From: a virus
Strand: one strand, 5' to 3'
IMG/VR virus record: IMGVR_UViG_3300025645_000600
Coordinates: 1 to 20,159 of that record
DNA length: 20,159 nt
In this document: positions 8,209-15,525 of the stretch, piece after piece
How positions within the stretch are numbered: position 1 is the stretch's first letter
Layout: every line of letters begins with the position of its first letter
The notes under the pieces: model-generated
What the model was told of the DNA's origin: nothing
Seen by the model: the letters and a program-made list of their open reading frames with translations, nothing else
Database searches by the model: none
Program-made: the position numbers and the translations under genes

Positions 8209-9492
8209 TTAAAGGTACTTCATGTTGTATCCCTCTTTCATGTAATATCCCACCCTATTCGAAGCTTGTCGCTGTGCGGTCTTGCCGCGAAGGTGTATAT
8301 CTACAATCACTGGGTCTACTTTACCTTCCCGCTTTCGTATGACTCGGCCTATTAGCTGCGTCAATAGCGGTTCATTGTTTACTGGTGTAGCAAGTATGAG
8401 ACAACTTAGTGTATCAACCGAAATACCTTCTGAGAAAATTGCCTGCGTACCGTAGAGTACGTTCTTATTTCCTGTAAGTATCTCTTCTACTAACCTTTCT
8501 CTTTCTTCGTGTGAAACCTCACCTGTAACACATACTGCTCTGTCACCTGTTAGCTCGGCGCAAGCCTTCAGAAATTGCACTCTATCACTTACGACTAAGA
8601 CCTTGTGCCCTCTTGCGGCGTAGGCCGCCGCAAGCATGGAAATAGTGTGGCGATATTCTTCATCGTTTGATAACTTTGTAACTCTATTCGCCCAGGGTAT
8701 CTTTGCACCATCCATGAACCGTATTTCAGAATGCACTAAGTGAATAGTCGGCACCATGTAATTCTCTTTCGGTGGTTTAAATATCTTAGACCCAAAGAAA
8801 TCTCTAAATACTACGTGCTTTCCGTCTTTTCTTTCGATAGTTCCTGATAGACCTATCTTATATCGACAATGGTTTGTGTCAATAATTTTAGAAAAAGTTG
8901 GACTACTCACATGGTGCATTTCATCAAGAATAATAGTGCCAAACTCTTTACGAATCTTGTCTATATTTCGGTACAAACTCTGTGTATTCCCAATGACGAT
9001 AGGAGCATCAAGTTCAAACCTTCCACTGCCAATGATTCCAGCTGTGATTCCATAGACTTTTTCTACCTCTTTCGCCCACTGATTTCTTAGTGGTACAGTA
9101 TGGGTTACAATAAGAGTTTTTTGTCCAAGTTTTCCAGCTATGGCAAGACCTGTGAAAGTCTTGCCCCAGCTGACCCAGGCGTTAATTATAGCACAGTCAT
9201 CAATCTCATCATATACCGCCTGTTGACTATCTCGGAGCGGGAACTTAAACTCTGGAAATTCAACTGGCACATATAACCGCTTATCAACTATCTCATAGTG
9301 GTCTGGTATTTTATCCACACAACCAGTCGGCAGCGAAATCAATCCATTACGAACTATGCCCATACTCTTTATAACCTGGGGCGGATCTAATGGATTGTAT
9401 GATGGAATTGTATATGTAAGCTCTCTATCGAGCTTGTCTTGAAACTCGGCGGTGCATTCCATATAAATTCTGTTGCTAATTACTGCCTTCAT
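8209..9492 (-). CDS. SF2 DEAD/DEAH-type DNA helicase (T5 D10 / T4 UvsW-like)
   Basis: An ATP-dependent helicase expected to remodel branched replication and recombination intermediates. SF2 motifs are in order: Q-like segment FPLRDSQQAVYDEI (84-97), motif I AWVSWGKT (105-112), motif Ia (about 127-140), motif II DEMH (190-193), motif III SGT (216-218), a C-terminal RecA domain with KVLVVSDR, and motif VI QLIGRVIRKREG (379-390). Motif I departs from GxxxxGKT by having alanine in the first glycine place. The 427-aa length fits the UvsW/D10 group. The N-terminal 80 residues form an accessory domain. The ATG overlaps the PhoH-like stop by 4 nt (ATGA). It is the last gene before the promoter at 8169-8197. 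Confidence 0.93.
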   Translation of the reverse strand: MKAVISNRIYMECTAEFQDKLDRELTYTIPSYNPLDPPQVIKSMGIVRNGLISLPTGCVDKIPDHYEIVDKRLYVPVEFPEFKFPLRDSQQAVYDEIDDCAIINAWVSWGKTFTGLAIAGKLGQKTLIVTHTVPLRNQWAKEVEKVYGITAGIIGSGRFELDAPIVIGNTQSLYRNIDKIRKEFGTIILDEMHHVSSPTFSKIIDTNHCRYKIGLSGTIERKDGKHVVFRDFFGSKIFKPPKENYMVPTIHLVHSEIRFMDGAKIPWANRVTKLSNDEEYRHTISMLAAAYAARGHKVLVVSDRVQFLKACAELTGDRAVCVTGEVSHEERERLVEEILTGNKNVLYGTQAIFSEGISVDTLSCLILATPVNNEPLLTQLIGRVIRKREGKVDPVIVDIHLRGKTAQRQASNRVGYYMKEGYNMKYL

Positions 9493-10148
9493 AGTTGTAG
9501 TTCATTCTTCGCTATAATATAATTTTTAACAAAATCGCTTCGAACAATATCTTCTACTTGGAAGTCGATAAAGGTGAAACAGTCCATGCGTTTAAGAATC
9601 CTAATAAAGTCTTTTAGACCGTTGCCTTTTAAATCGGCCTGCCTAAAATCTCCACAGAACATAACTCTACAATTCTCGCCCATTCGGGTAATAATTGAGT
9701 CTAATTCGTGAAAAGACATATTCTGGCACTCATCAATAAGAATAACAGCATCTCTAAGTGTGATTCCGCGTATAAACGAAGTAGTCATAAATTCTACTAA
9801 ACGTTTCTGTTTGAGTATTTCATAGGCATCGCCTCGTCCAAACAAATCGTTAGCAATATCTTTATAAGGCTCTTCATACACAGAACCCTTCTCTTTCTCC
9901 GTACCTGGCAGAAACCCAATGTCTCTGGTTGGTACAGCACTTCGTATAATTACGAGTTTTTGATAATCACCTTTTGTCATATCATCAAAAGCTAAATATG
10001 ACGATATAAACGTCTTACCTGTGCCCGCTAATCCATGTAATACAAGGTTCTTGTCTGATTCAAATGCTTTTAGTTGGTTACGTGTTAAGGGTTCTATCTC
10101 TCTCAGGTCAAAATTTACACCCGATAAAGTTTTTCGTCGTTTGCCCAT
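9489..10148 (-). CDS. PhoH-like P-loop ATPase
   Basis: A 219-aa PhoH-family protein with Walker A GLAGTGKT (39-46), the family segment IIRSAVPTRDIGFLPG (67-82), Walker B VILIDE (135-140) and GDFRQADLKGNGL, all hallmarks of PhoH or PhoH2-core ATPases. PhoH-like genes are very common in phages, particularly marine ones. Proposed roles (RNA helicase, phosphate-stress or nucleic-acid metabolism) remain unproven. Here it lies inside the polymerase-helicase operon, which argues for a nucleic-acid task (inference). The ATG is 5 nt after the previous stop, with an AGGA rather far away (13 nt), so expression may depend on upstream translation. No PIN or KH domain is attached. Confidence 0.92.
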   Translation of the reverse strand: MGKRRKTLSGVNFDLREIEPLTRNQLKAFESDKNLVLHGLAGTGKTFISSYLAFDDMTKGDYQKLVIIRSAVPTRDIGFLPGTEKEKGSVYEEPYKDIANDLFGRGDAYEILKQKRLVEFMTTSFIRGITLRDAVILIDECQNMSFHELDSIITRMGENCRVMFCGDFRQADLKGNGLKDFIRILKRMDCFTFIDFQVEDIVRSDFVKNYIIAKNELQL

Positions 10149-10153
10149 AGTTA

Positions 10154-10648
10154 TTAAACTTTCCTTCTTGAGTCTTTGAGTTTCTCGTCTGAGTACTCAT
10201 AAAGCATCCACGGTAGTCCATGTAGATGCAAAATACCCGCCCAGGTCATACCAACCTCTGGCGGACGTGGTACAGTAAAAGGAAACTTACAGCCTTTTAC
10301 CCAAATTATTGAAGCAACGTCCTTTCTATCTATTTTAGTAATTTTAAAATACTTTAATTTACAAAAAACTGTCTTTTCGTAGATAAAAGGCATACCATTT
10401 GTATCAATGAAGTACTTTGTAGATTGCTTCAATAAGCCATTTGGTGATACTATAGCTTTCTTTAAATCCTCTTGACCTCTTTGAGGTGTTTGTGCTCGAC
10501 GTATGCCCAGAGTATCTCCAGGCATATTTTTATCGTCTAACAGTTTTCCCTCTAAAAATAAAAGACCATCTGCATAGTCCCAGTTTCCAGACTTTAATAA
10601 ATATACTGGAAACCTTAACTTAGCTATATTTTTATAAGTAATTACCAT
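10154..10648 (-). CDS. 164-aa protein of unknown function downstream of DNA polymerase
   Basis: I do not recognise this family. It is basic and likely beta-rich, with alternating hydrophobics such as FPVYLLKSG and DGLLFLEGK, a KLKYFKITKIDRKDV segment, and a proline-rich turn VPRPPEVGM before WAGILHLHGLPW. The end is highly charged (KLKDSRRKV). No catalytic motif stands out. Its ATG is embedded in the polymerase 3' end (17-nt overlap) with only a weak GAGAAG as ribosome site, so it is probably translationally coupled to the polymerase. PhoH follows after 5 nt. That placement suggests a polymerase- or fork-associated role, which is inference from context only. Confidence 0.75.
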   Translation of the reverse strand: MVITYKNIAKLRFPVYLLKSGNWDYADGLLFLEGKLLDDKNMPGDTLGIRRAQTPQRGQEDLKKAIVSPNGLLKQSTKYFIDTNGMPFIYEKTVFCKLKYFKITKIDRKDVASIIWVKGCKFPFTVPRPPEVGMTWAGILHLHGLPWMLYEYSDEKLKDSRRKV

Positions 10649-12911
10649 ACATCTTCTCGAATTTACCCATAGAATAGTCTTCTCCTATCTCAAAGTCGCA
10701 CCCTACTGGGACACCTGGAATAGAAATACCTCGATCCATCTGAATAAAGTTCTGTAGGGTTTCTACATATGAGTCTACTTCTTCATCTGGTACTTCGGCG
10801 AGAATCGAGTCATGTACCAGTGCAAAGATGCGTGCTTTAGATTTTTTAGCCTTCAAATGCTCACTCATGTCTATTGCGCCTAATAAGTTAATATCAGAAG
10901 CAGCAGACTGCACCAGAAAGTTAAGACCAGACCTAATGCTATGGCTCTTGATACCCGCGTCTGTCGATCCAACATTTGGTAATCTCCTTTTTCGACCGAA
11001 ATAACTATAAATGAACCCGTTTTGGGCAATAAACTTTTGGTTCTCTTCAATCCAAGATTTTAACTTGTGAAACTCTCCAAAATATTCATTAATTACTTCT
11101 GTCGCTTCTTGTGGGCTAAAATATTTGCCCGAGTCCTTGGTTACTTGTTCGCTGATCTTCTTCGGCCCAGCTCCGTACATGATACCAAATGTTACTGCTT
11201 TTGCAGCCTGTCGTTGTGTGCTATATAGCTCTGCTACTTCTTCTGCTTCACAGGGTAGTTTAAATACTTTCTTTGCAATCTGTGAGTGAAAGTTTCCTCC
11301 CGCACGGAATACATCCATAAGGGCTTTATCTTTTGCAAGAACAGCAGCAACATATACTTCTGCTGTTGTTAAATCCATTGCTACAATTTTATGCCCCGGA
11401 GCAGCTTTGATACAACCTTTTACAATTGGGTTATCACGAGGCAGCTGCTGCATATTAAGTTTACCACTAGAGCTAAGACGACCGCTAGTAGTACTATGGA
11501 GATTAAAACCTGTACGTAAGCGAGAATCTCTATCCAATTGTGGAATGATTTTGTCCAGATAAGTATTTTTAATCTTTGATTTTTGTCGGATAGATAAGAT
11601 GAGTCCTGGAACTTCTGATTGCTCCGCCAGTTCTCCAAGTACTTCCGCATCTGTAGAATTCGCGCCTGTACCAGTCTTTTTTCCAGTAGGTTTGAGACCA
11701 ATGAAATCAAATAATAAACTACGAAGCTGCATAGTACTATTAGGATTAAAGTCTTTTCCATTAATTTGCTCAAATTTAGAGATTGCCGGATGCTCGTAGA
11801 GTTTTGCTACGGCTGCGTCAATATCTTCTTGCATTAATCGCTGTGAAATTACTAATCTATCTTTATCAAAAGGTACACCATTGTCTTGTACGTCTGTTAA
11901 GAATCTGCAACCAGGTATGAGAATATTCTCATAAACAGATTTAAGTTTTACATTCTTCTTAATTGCAATAAACTTCTCGTAAATAAGTAGAGTACATACT
12001 GCATCTAAAGCTGCGTATGTTTTCATAATCTCAAAAGGGATCAAATCCCAAGTGAAATCACCTTTTAGCATACCATGCTCTTTTCTATACTTATCCATCC
12101 AATCATACATTGGCTTCTCATAGTCGCCATAGGGAGTAAAGTGCATTGATAGTTGCTTTAGACCATGCCCTCCGGGATTCTCGTCTATGAGATAATGGAG
12201 CAACATTGTGTCTTCGAAGCGAGGAAACTTAAAGTTGAAGTGGTACTCAAAAAACGCCAAGTCAAACTTAGCATTATGAAATACTACTATCTTTTTATCG
12301 AACAGCGTCTGTAGTAGCTCTTCTGTAGTCTCATCAAAGCACTCTGTATTAATATACACACCTTTGTGTGGCTCGTAAGAAAGAGAGATTCCTAAGATAT
12401 GGCCATCGCGTGGGTATAAACCTGTGGTTTCCGAGTCAAGTGCAATGTATGGAAGAGGTGCATCAATTGCTGCTTGAATATAAGCATTGCATTGTGCTGT
12501 ATCTTCGATACCATAGCAATCCTCTTCAGAGACTACTACATCTACTGCTTCGCCTTTAATATGGCTAATGATTGCATCACGGGACTTTTCCCAAGTAGGG
12601 CGAGCCTCTGGTTTAAACGCAAGCATTGCAGGATTAATAACAGGCAAGAATTTATCTTCCACTTTCTTGCCAGAATATTCTGTAATTGAATTAATTTTAG
12701 TAAAGTACTTGAGTGCATCACTACCTACGAGGATAATCCAATCGTAGGCGTCAATATCAACCTGGATATCGCAATCGCGCTTTAATACTTTTTTGATATT
12801 AGGGTCAGAGCATAACTGAAATTGATCAAATTGAAACTCATGATCAAACTCTGATTTAAAATTAGTCTTACTTATCTTAGTCTCTATTAGAGCGACTCTT
12901 GGGCTCGTCAT
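10632..12911 (-). CDS. Family A DNA polymerase with 3'-5' exonuclease
   Basis: The phage replicative polymerase, 759 aa. Proofreading domain: Exo I D159 and E161 (LDSETTG), Exo II D217 (FHNAKFD), Exo III Y299 and D303 (YAALD). Polymerase domain: TSGRLSS at 475-481, motif A with D513 and E518 (MDLTTAEVY), motif B with R567, K571, F575 and Y579 (RQAAKAVTFGIMYG), N664 and Q668 (NFLVQSAAS), motif C H700-D701-S702. F575 is the position called 762 in E. coli Pol I. There is no 5' nuclease domain; that job falls to the separate flap endonuclease gene. The N-terminal 150 residues are a phage-specific extension. Motif A and motif C are unusual (see findings). The ATG has GAGG 5 nt upstream, 8 nt after the primase stop. 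Confidence 0.96.
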   Translation of the reverse strand: MTSPRVALIETKISKTNFKSEFDHEFQFDQFQLCSDPNIKKVLKRDCDIQVDIDAYDWIILVGSDALKYFTKINSITEYSGKKVEDKFLPVINPAMLAFKPEARPTWEKSRDAIISHIKGEAVDVVVSEEDCYGIEDTAQCNAYIQAAIDAPLPYIALDSETTGLYPRDGHILGISLSYEPHKGVYINTECFDETTEELLQTLFDKKIVVFHNAKFDLAFFEYHFNFKFPRFEDTMLLHYLIDENPGGHGLKQLSMHFTPYGDYEKPMYDWMDKYRKEHGMLKGDFTWDLIPFEIMKTYAALDAVCTLLIYEKFIAIKKNVKLKSVYENILIPGCRFLTDVQDNGVPFDKDRLVISQRLMQEDIDAAVAKLYEHPAISKFEQINGKDFNPNSTMQLRSLLFDFIGLKPTGKKTGTGANSTDAEVLGELAEQSEVPGLILSIRQKSKIKNTYLDKIIPQLDRDSRLRTGFNLHSTTSGRLSSSGKLNMQQLPRDNPIVKGCIKAAPGHKIVAMDLTTAEVYVAAVLAKDKALMDVFRAGGNFHSQIAKKVFKLPCEAEEVAELYSTQRQAAKAVTFGIMYGAGPKKISEQVTKDSGKYFSPQEATEVINEYFGEFHKLKSWIEENQKFIAQNGFIYSYFGRKRRLPNVGSTDAGIKSHSIRSGLNFLVQSAASDINLLGAIDMSEHLKAKKSKARIFALVHDSILAEVPDEEVDSYVETLQNFIQMDRGISIPGVPVGCDFEIGEDYSMGKFEKMYGNYL

Positions 12912-12919
12912 ATATACCT

Positions 12920-13747
12920 CTATTTGTATAATCGTTTCATTAGTTTTTTAACTTGTTGTTCTGTTAGTGCGCCTGGATCGGTATTGCTTAAATGTATATT
13001 TCTATGTAATAGTTCCGCACTTTCGCATAGAATCTTTACTTTCTCTGCTGATCGCTGTCCAGCCTCATCGCCATCAAAGAAGACATCAATACTATCTACG
13101 CCTTGAATGGATAGCATTCTTAGCTTATCTTCATTGATGTTCTGAGTGCCGAAACAACATACGGCATTTGTCATACCTTTATCATGTAGATTAATCATGT
13201 CATATATTCCCTCTACCAATACAACAGCGCCTTGTATAGGCTGTACTACAGGGAATAAAGGCATCTTCGCACCCGCAGGCGAGATCATATACTTTGGAGT
13301 GACCCCGCTTGTATGTCTGCCATTGAATGCTACAATCCTACCAGAGATGTCTCTAATAGGGAAATTGATTCTACCTATAAAGGTATTATCAGAGTTTTCA
13401 AATGCTTCAAATCTTTTATACGTTTCTGGCTTTATGTTTCTCCAATTGCCCGTATAAGGCATACTATTCTTGGGAAAAGACAAACCTACACTTTCTGCCC
13501 TCTTATCTTTAAGTTTTTTCTTTAAAAGTTCTCGGCGTAATTGTAACTGGTTTGCCTTTTCCCCAAAATAGGTAAATAGGTTTCCTTTGAATGAGCAAGA
13601 AAAGCACTGAAAGATTCCAGTAATCTGATCTACTCTCATGCTTGGATTTCGGTCAGCATGGTCTGGGTTTAGGCAACTTACTAAGAAGTCGCCACCCTTT
13701 GGCATAAAGTAAACATCTTTTGACTTTAGTAGTTCTTCAACTGTCAC
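12920..13747 (-). CDS. DnaG-type DNA primase, short form (zinc finger plus TOPRIM)
   Basis: A 275-aa primase that would make RNA primers for the polymerase encoded next. The N-terminal CHC2-type zinc motif is C25, H30, C48, C51 (SCLNPDH, QCFSCSF), followed by a basic linker (70-85). The TOPRIM fold has E179 (VLVEGIYD), with D183 nearby, and D225 and D227 (FFDGDEAG) for metals. There is no fused helicase domain, unlike T7 gp4. The separate DnaB-like helicase lies upstream. The gene starts with GTG overlapping the previous TGA by 4 nt (GTGA), with AAGGG about 10 nt upstream. The length is less than half of bacterial DnaG, matching phage T5/T4-type short primases. Confidence 0.93.
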   Translation of the reverse strand: MTVEELLKSKDVYFMPKGGDFLVSCLNPDHADRNPSMRVDQITGIFQCFSCSFKGNLFTYFGEKANQLQLRRELLKKKLKDKRAESVGLSFPKNSMPYTGNWRNIKPETYKRFEAFENSDNTFIGRINFPIRDISGRIVAFNGRHTSGVTPKYMISPAGAKMPLFPVVQPIQGAVVLVEGIYDMINLHDKGMTNAVCCFGTQNINEDKLRMLSIQGVDSIDVFFDGDEAGQRSAEKVKILCESAELLHRNIHLSNTDPGALTEQQVKKLMKRLYK

Positions 13748-14028
13748 TTGCCAATATCCCTTACGTTTTCTCTGCTGATAACTTGATAAGCTCCCTTATT
13801 GTATGCGGGTGCTATTGTGAATTTTTTGGACTCTTCTACCTTGTAGGAGTCATCTACTATTGGAGCCATGCCTACAACTTTTGCAGAAGAATACTCTTTA
13901 GTATCTCTACGATAAGCGCTTGAAGGTTCCAGAGGTTTAAAATCAGGCGTGTATGTTTTAGACTTAGGAAGCGGTCTACGCTTTCTACCTGATGCTGTGT
14001 GTCGTAAACTGCCGAATTGAATTGCCAT
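13744..14028 (-). CDS. 94-aa basic protein of unknown function, first gene of the primase-polymerase operon
   Basis: Not recognised. The N-terminal third is very basic (RHTASGRKRRPLPKSK, residues 9-24), with later FKPL and SAYRRDTKEYSS segments. It looks largely unstructured with few hydrophobics, so a DNA-, RNA- or partner-binding peptide is likelier than an enzyme (inference). Expression signals are strong: the promoter at 14057-14085, and GAGGAGG 6 nt before the ATG at 14028. The ribosome site is one arm of a 15-nt inverted repeat that spans the promoter. The primase GTG overlaps the stop by 4 nt, so the two are likely coupled. Confidence 0.78.
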   Translation of the reverse strand: MAIQFGSLRHTASGRKRRPLPKSKTYTPDFKPLEPSSAYRRDTKEYSSAKVVGMAPIVDDSYKVEESKKFTIAPAYNKGAYQVISRENVRDIGK

Positions 14029-14034
14029 AAAAAG

Positions 14035-14077
14035 CCTCCTCTACTTTAGAACAACTATTATACTAAATTAGAGGAGG
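14035..14077. promoter_or_regulatory. Inverted repeat (operator-like) spanning the -10 box of the primase-operon promoter
   Basis: Arms CCTCCTCTACTTTAG (14035-14049) and CTAAATTAGAGGAGG (14063-14077) are reverse complements at 14 of 15 positions and are separated by 13 nt that contain the -10 box. On the transcribed strand one arm fills the promoter spacer and the other is the leader with the ribosome-binding site. Only the second arm would be in the mRNA, so this is a DNA-level dyad suited to a repressor or activator, not an RNA hairpin. Binding by a regulator is inference. Confidence 0.7.
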
Positions 14078-14085
14078 AATGTCAA
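14057..14085 (-). promoter_or_regulatory. Sigma70-type promoter of the primase-polymerase operon
   Basis: Minus strand: TTGACA (14085-14080), 17-bp spacer, TATAAT (14062-14057), with an AT tract upstream. The end of -10 lies 29 nt before the ATG of the 94-aa gene, giving a leader of roughly 20 nt. It would drive the 94-aa gene, primase, polymerase, 164-aa gene, PhoH and the SF2 helicase. Confidence 0.9.
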
Positions 14086-14094
14086 GATTTATTT

Positions 14095-15444
14095 TTAAAT
14101 ATCATGGATATCTTCACCAGTTTGATGGGAAGAGTCCTCTCGCTCTTGGGGAGTGAGGGCAGACTCTGGGCCAATCTTTAGAGAGTCCCAATCTACTGTT
14201 GAAGTAAACGAAGTCATAGCTCCGTTACGCATTTTCACGCAGTTAAGTGTAATACAATTATCTTCGTGATCCCAGGTTTCAAGTGTGTATGCAGCGTCTG
14301 CCGCATCAAGAATACCTTTTGCGAAACGTGCTTCACCCGTAGCATCTGTTTGATATGGTGAGAATACAGTACAATCATATTCTTGTGCCATAGACTTCAA
14401 TGCTTTACTAACCTCGATCTGTTCTGTCCAGTCATATTGACCTCCGCGAGAAGGTAGGTTAGAGCGTTTTACTTGGTTTATATAGTCGACCACGATAATG
14501 CCAACATTCAATGCTTTTACTTTTTTATCAAGCTCGGCACGAATCTTAGCCAGTGTAAGAGACGGATCATAGACTACATCTAATTGCTGAGTCGGGAGAA
14601 GCTCGCAAGTAGTTTTTAATCTATGGTGAAACTTAGCAAAGTCGCGGTCTTCTCTATACTCTTTTAGACGCTCTTGCCCATTGACGAAACGACTGGCCCA
14701 CCAACCGGCTACCTTTTCCCACTCTACCACACTAAGATTTTTAGTGCGGAGTCGTGAGAAAGGTACTCCAGTTGCAATAGAACAACATCGTTGGAGGATA
14801 TTTCTGCTATCCATTTCGATAGTGAAGTAGATAGCAGATTTACCACTGTTGAAAACACTGTTGGCAATGTTTGCACAAATTACAGATTTACCAGCCCCTC
14901 TTTTTCCTCCCACCATAACCAAGTCTCTTGGAGAGAATTGAATAGAGTGGTCGTACTCAGCATTAAGCCCGAGAGGTACGTATTTCTCTAAGTCCTCTTC
15001 TGGCTCGAACAGTTCAATACCTTGCATACTTTCCTGTGGATCTTCTAAATCAACCTTCCCTTCAATGTCAAGGACAATCTGGTGAAGGTGATCTACCGAC
15101 TCTTGTGCATCTTCAAAAGCTACACTGTTGTCGATATAATCTTCGAGCGAGTTGAGTATCTCTTTTTGAGTATATTCGTTCTTGAGATACTGTAAGAGCA
15201 TAAACGCATCAGCATCAACAACGACACTTTCAACGGCATATAACTTCTCACGAGTAGCACTATCACGAATCTCAAACTTGAGATCATCGAACGTGGGCAT
15301 TTTATGATAGGTTTCGCAGTGCTTTTCAATTACTTTATAAAGGCTATGGTACTCAGTAGGCAAATAATGCTTATGAGTAACGCTCCAGGTCTGAAAGTCC
15401 TGAAGTGTTAGCACTTTATTAATTAATGCACTTGCAATGTTAAT
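14095..15444 (-). CDS. DnaB-like replicative helicase (RecA-fold), proposed ATT start
   Basis: The fork helicase of the phage. Numbering from the GTG at 15414: an N-terminal domain (1-140) with LPTEYHSLYKVIEKH, Walker A GGKRGAGKS (169-177), catalytic E200 (YFTIEM), Walker B IIVVDY (D310), then the QIEVSKALKSMAQEYDC region and QTDATGEARFAKG, as in DnaB/T7 gp4 helicases. The GTG has no ribosome site. In the same frame, GGGAG (15456-15452) sits exactly 7 nt before an ATT at 15444-15442, giving 449 aa, so I choose ATT. The conservative alternative is GTG at 15414 (439 aa). No promoter is seen between this gene and the hairpin at 15473-15501, so it depends on readthrough from the ligase-regulator unit. 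Family assignment is firm and the start is less certain. Confidence 0.9.
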   Translation of the reverse strand: MNIASALINKVLTLQDFQTWSVTHKHYLPTEYHSLYKVIEKHCETYHKMPTFDDLKFEIRDSATREKLYAVESVVVDADAFMLLQYLKNEYTQKEILNSLEDYIDNSVAFEDAQESVDHLHQIVLDIEGKVDLEDPQESMQGIELFEPEEDLEKYVPLGLNAEYDHSIQFSPRDLVMVGGKRGAGKSVICANIANSVFNSGKSAIYFTIEMDSRNILQRCCSIATGVPFSRLRTKNLSVVEWEKVAGWWASRFVNGQERLKEYREDRDFAKFHHRLKTTCELLPTQQLDVVYDPSLTLAKIRAELDKKVKALNVGIIVVDYINQVKRSNLPSRGGQYDWTEQIEVSKALKSMAQEYDCTVFSPYQTDATGEARFAKGILDAADAAYTLETWDHEDNCITLNCVKMRNGAMTSFTSTVDWDSLKIGPESALTPQEREDSSHQTGEDIHDI

Positions 15445-15472
15445 CGTAATTCTCCCAAATTCGATGTAAATA

Positions 15473-15501
15473 ATAGCCGTTGAGCGGAACCCAACGGCTA
15501 T
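15473..15501 (-). terminator. Hairpin terminator or attenuator after the four-repeat protein gene
   Basis: A perfect 10-bp inverted repeat (ATAGCCGTTG / CAACGGCTAT) with a 9-nt loop lies 24 nt after the stop of the 242-aa gene. The following bases on the minus strand are only moderately U-rich (TATTTAC), so termination is probably partial. The helicase gene downstream has no visible promoter of its own, so this hairpin may set its level by readthrough. The rest of the 15445-15525 gap holds only the helicase ribosome site GGGAG. Confidence 0.75.
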
Positions 15502-15525
15502 CAGGTTGTCTAATAACTACTGGGA

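Noticed and set aside
13146-13457. 103-aa plus-strand open frame opposite the primase gene
   Set aside because: Antisense to a well-defined primase with TOPRIM motifs; no ribosome site or promoter on the plus strand.
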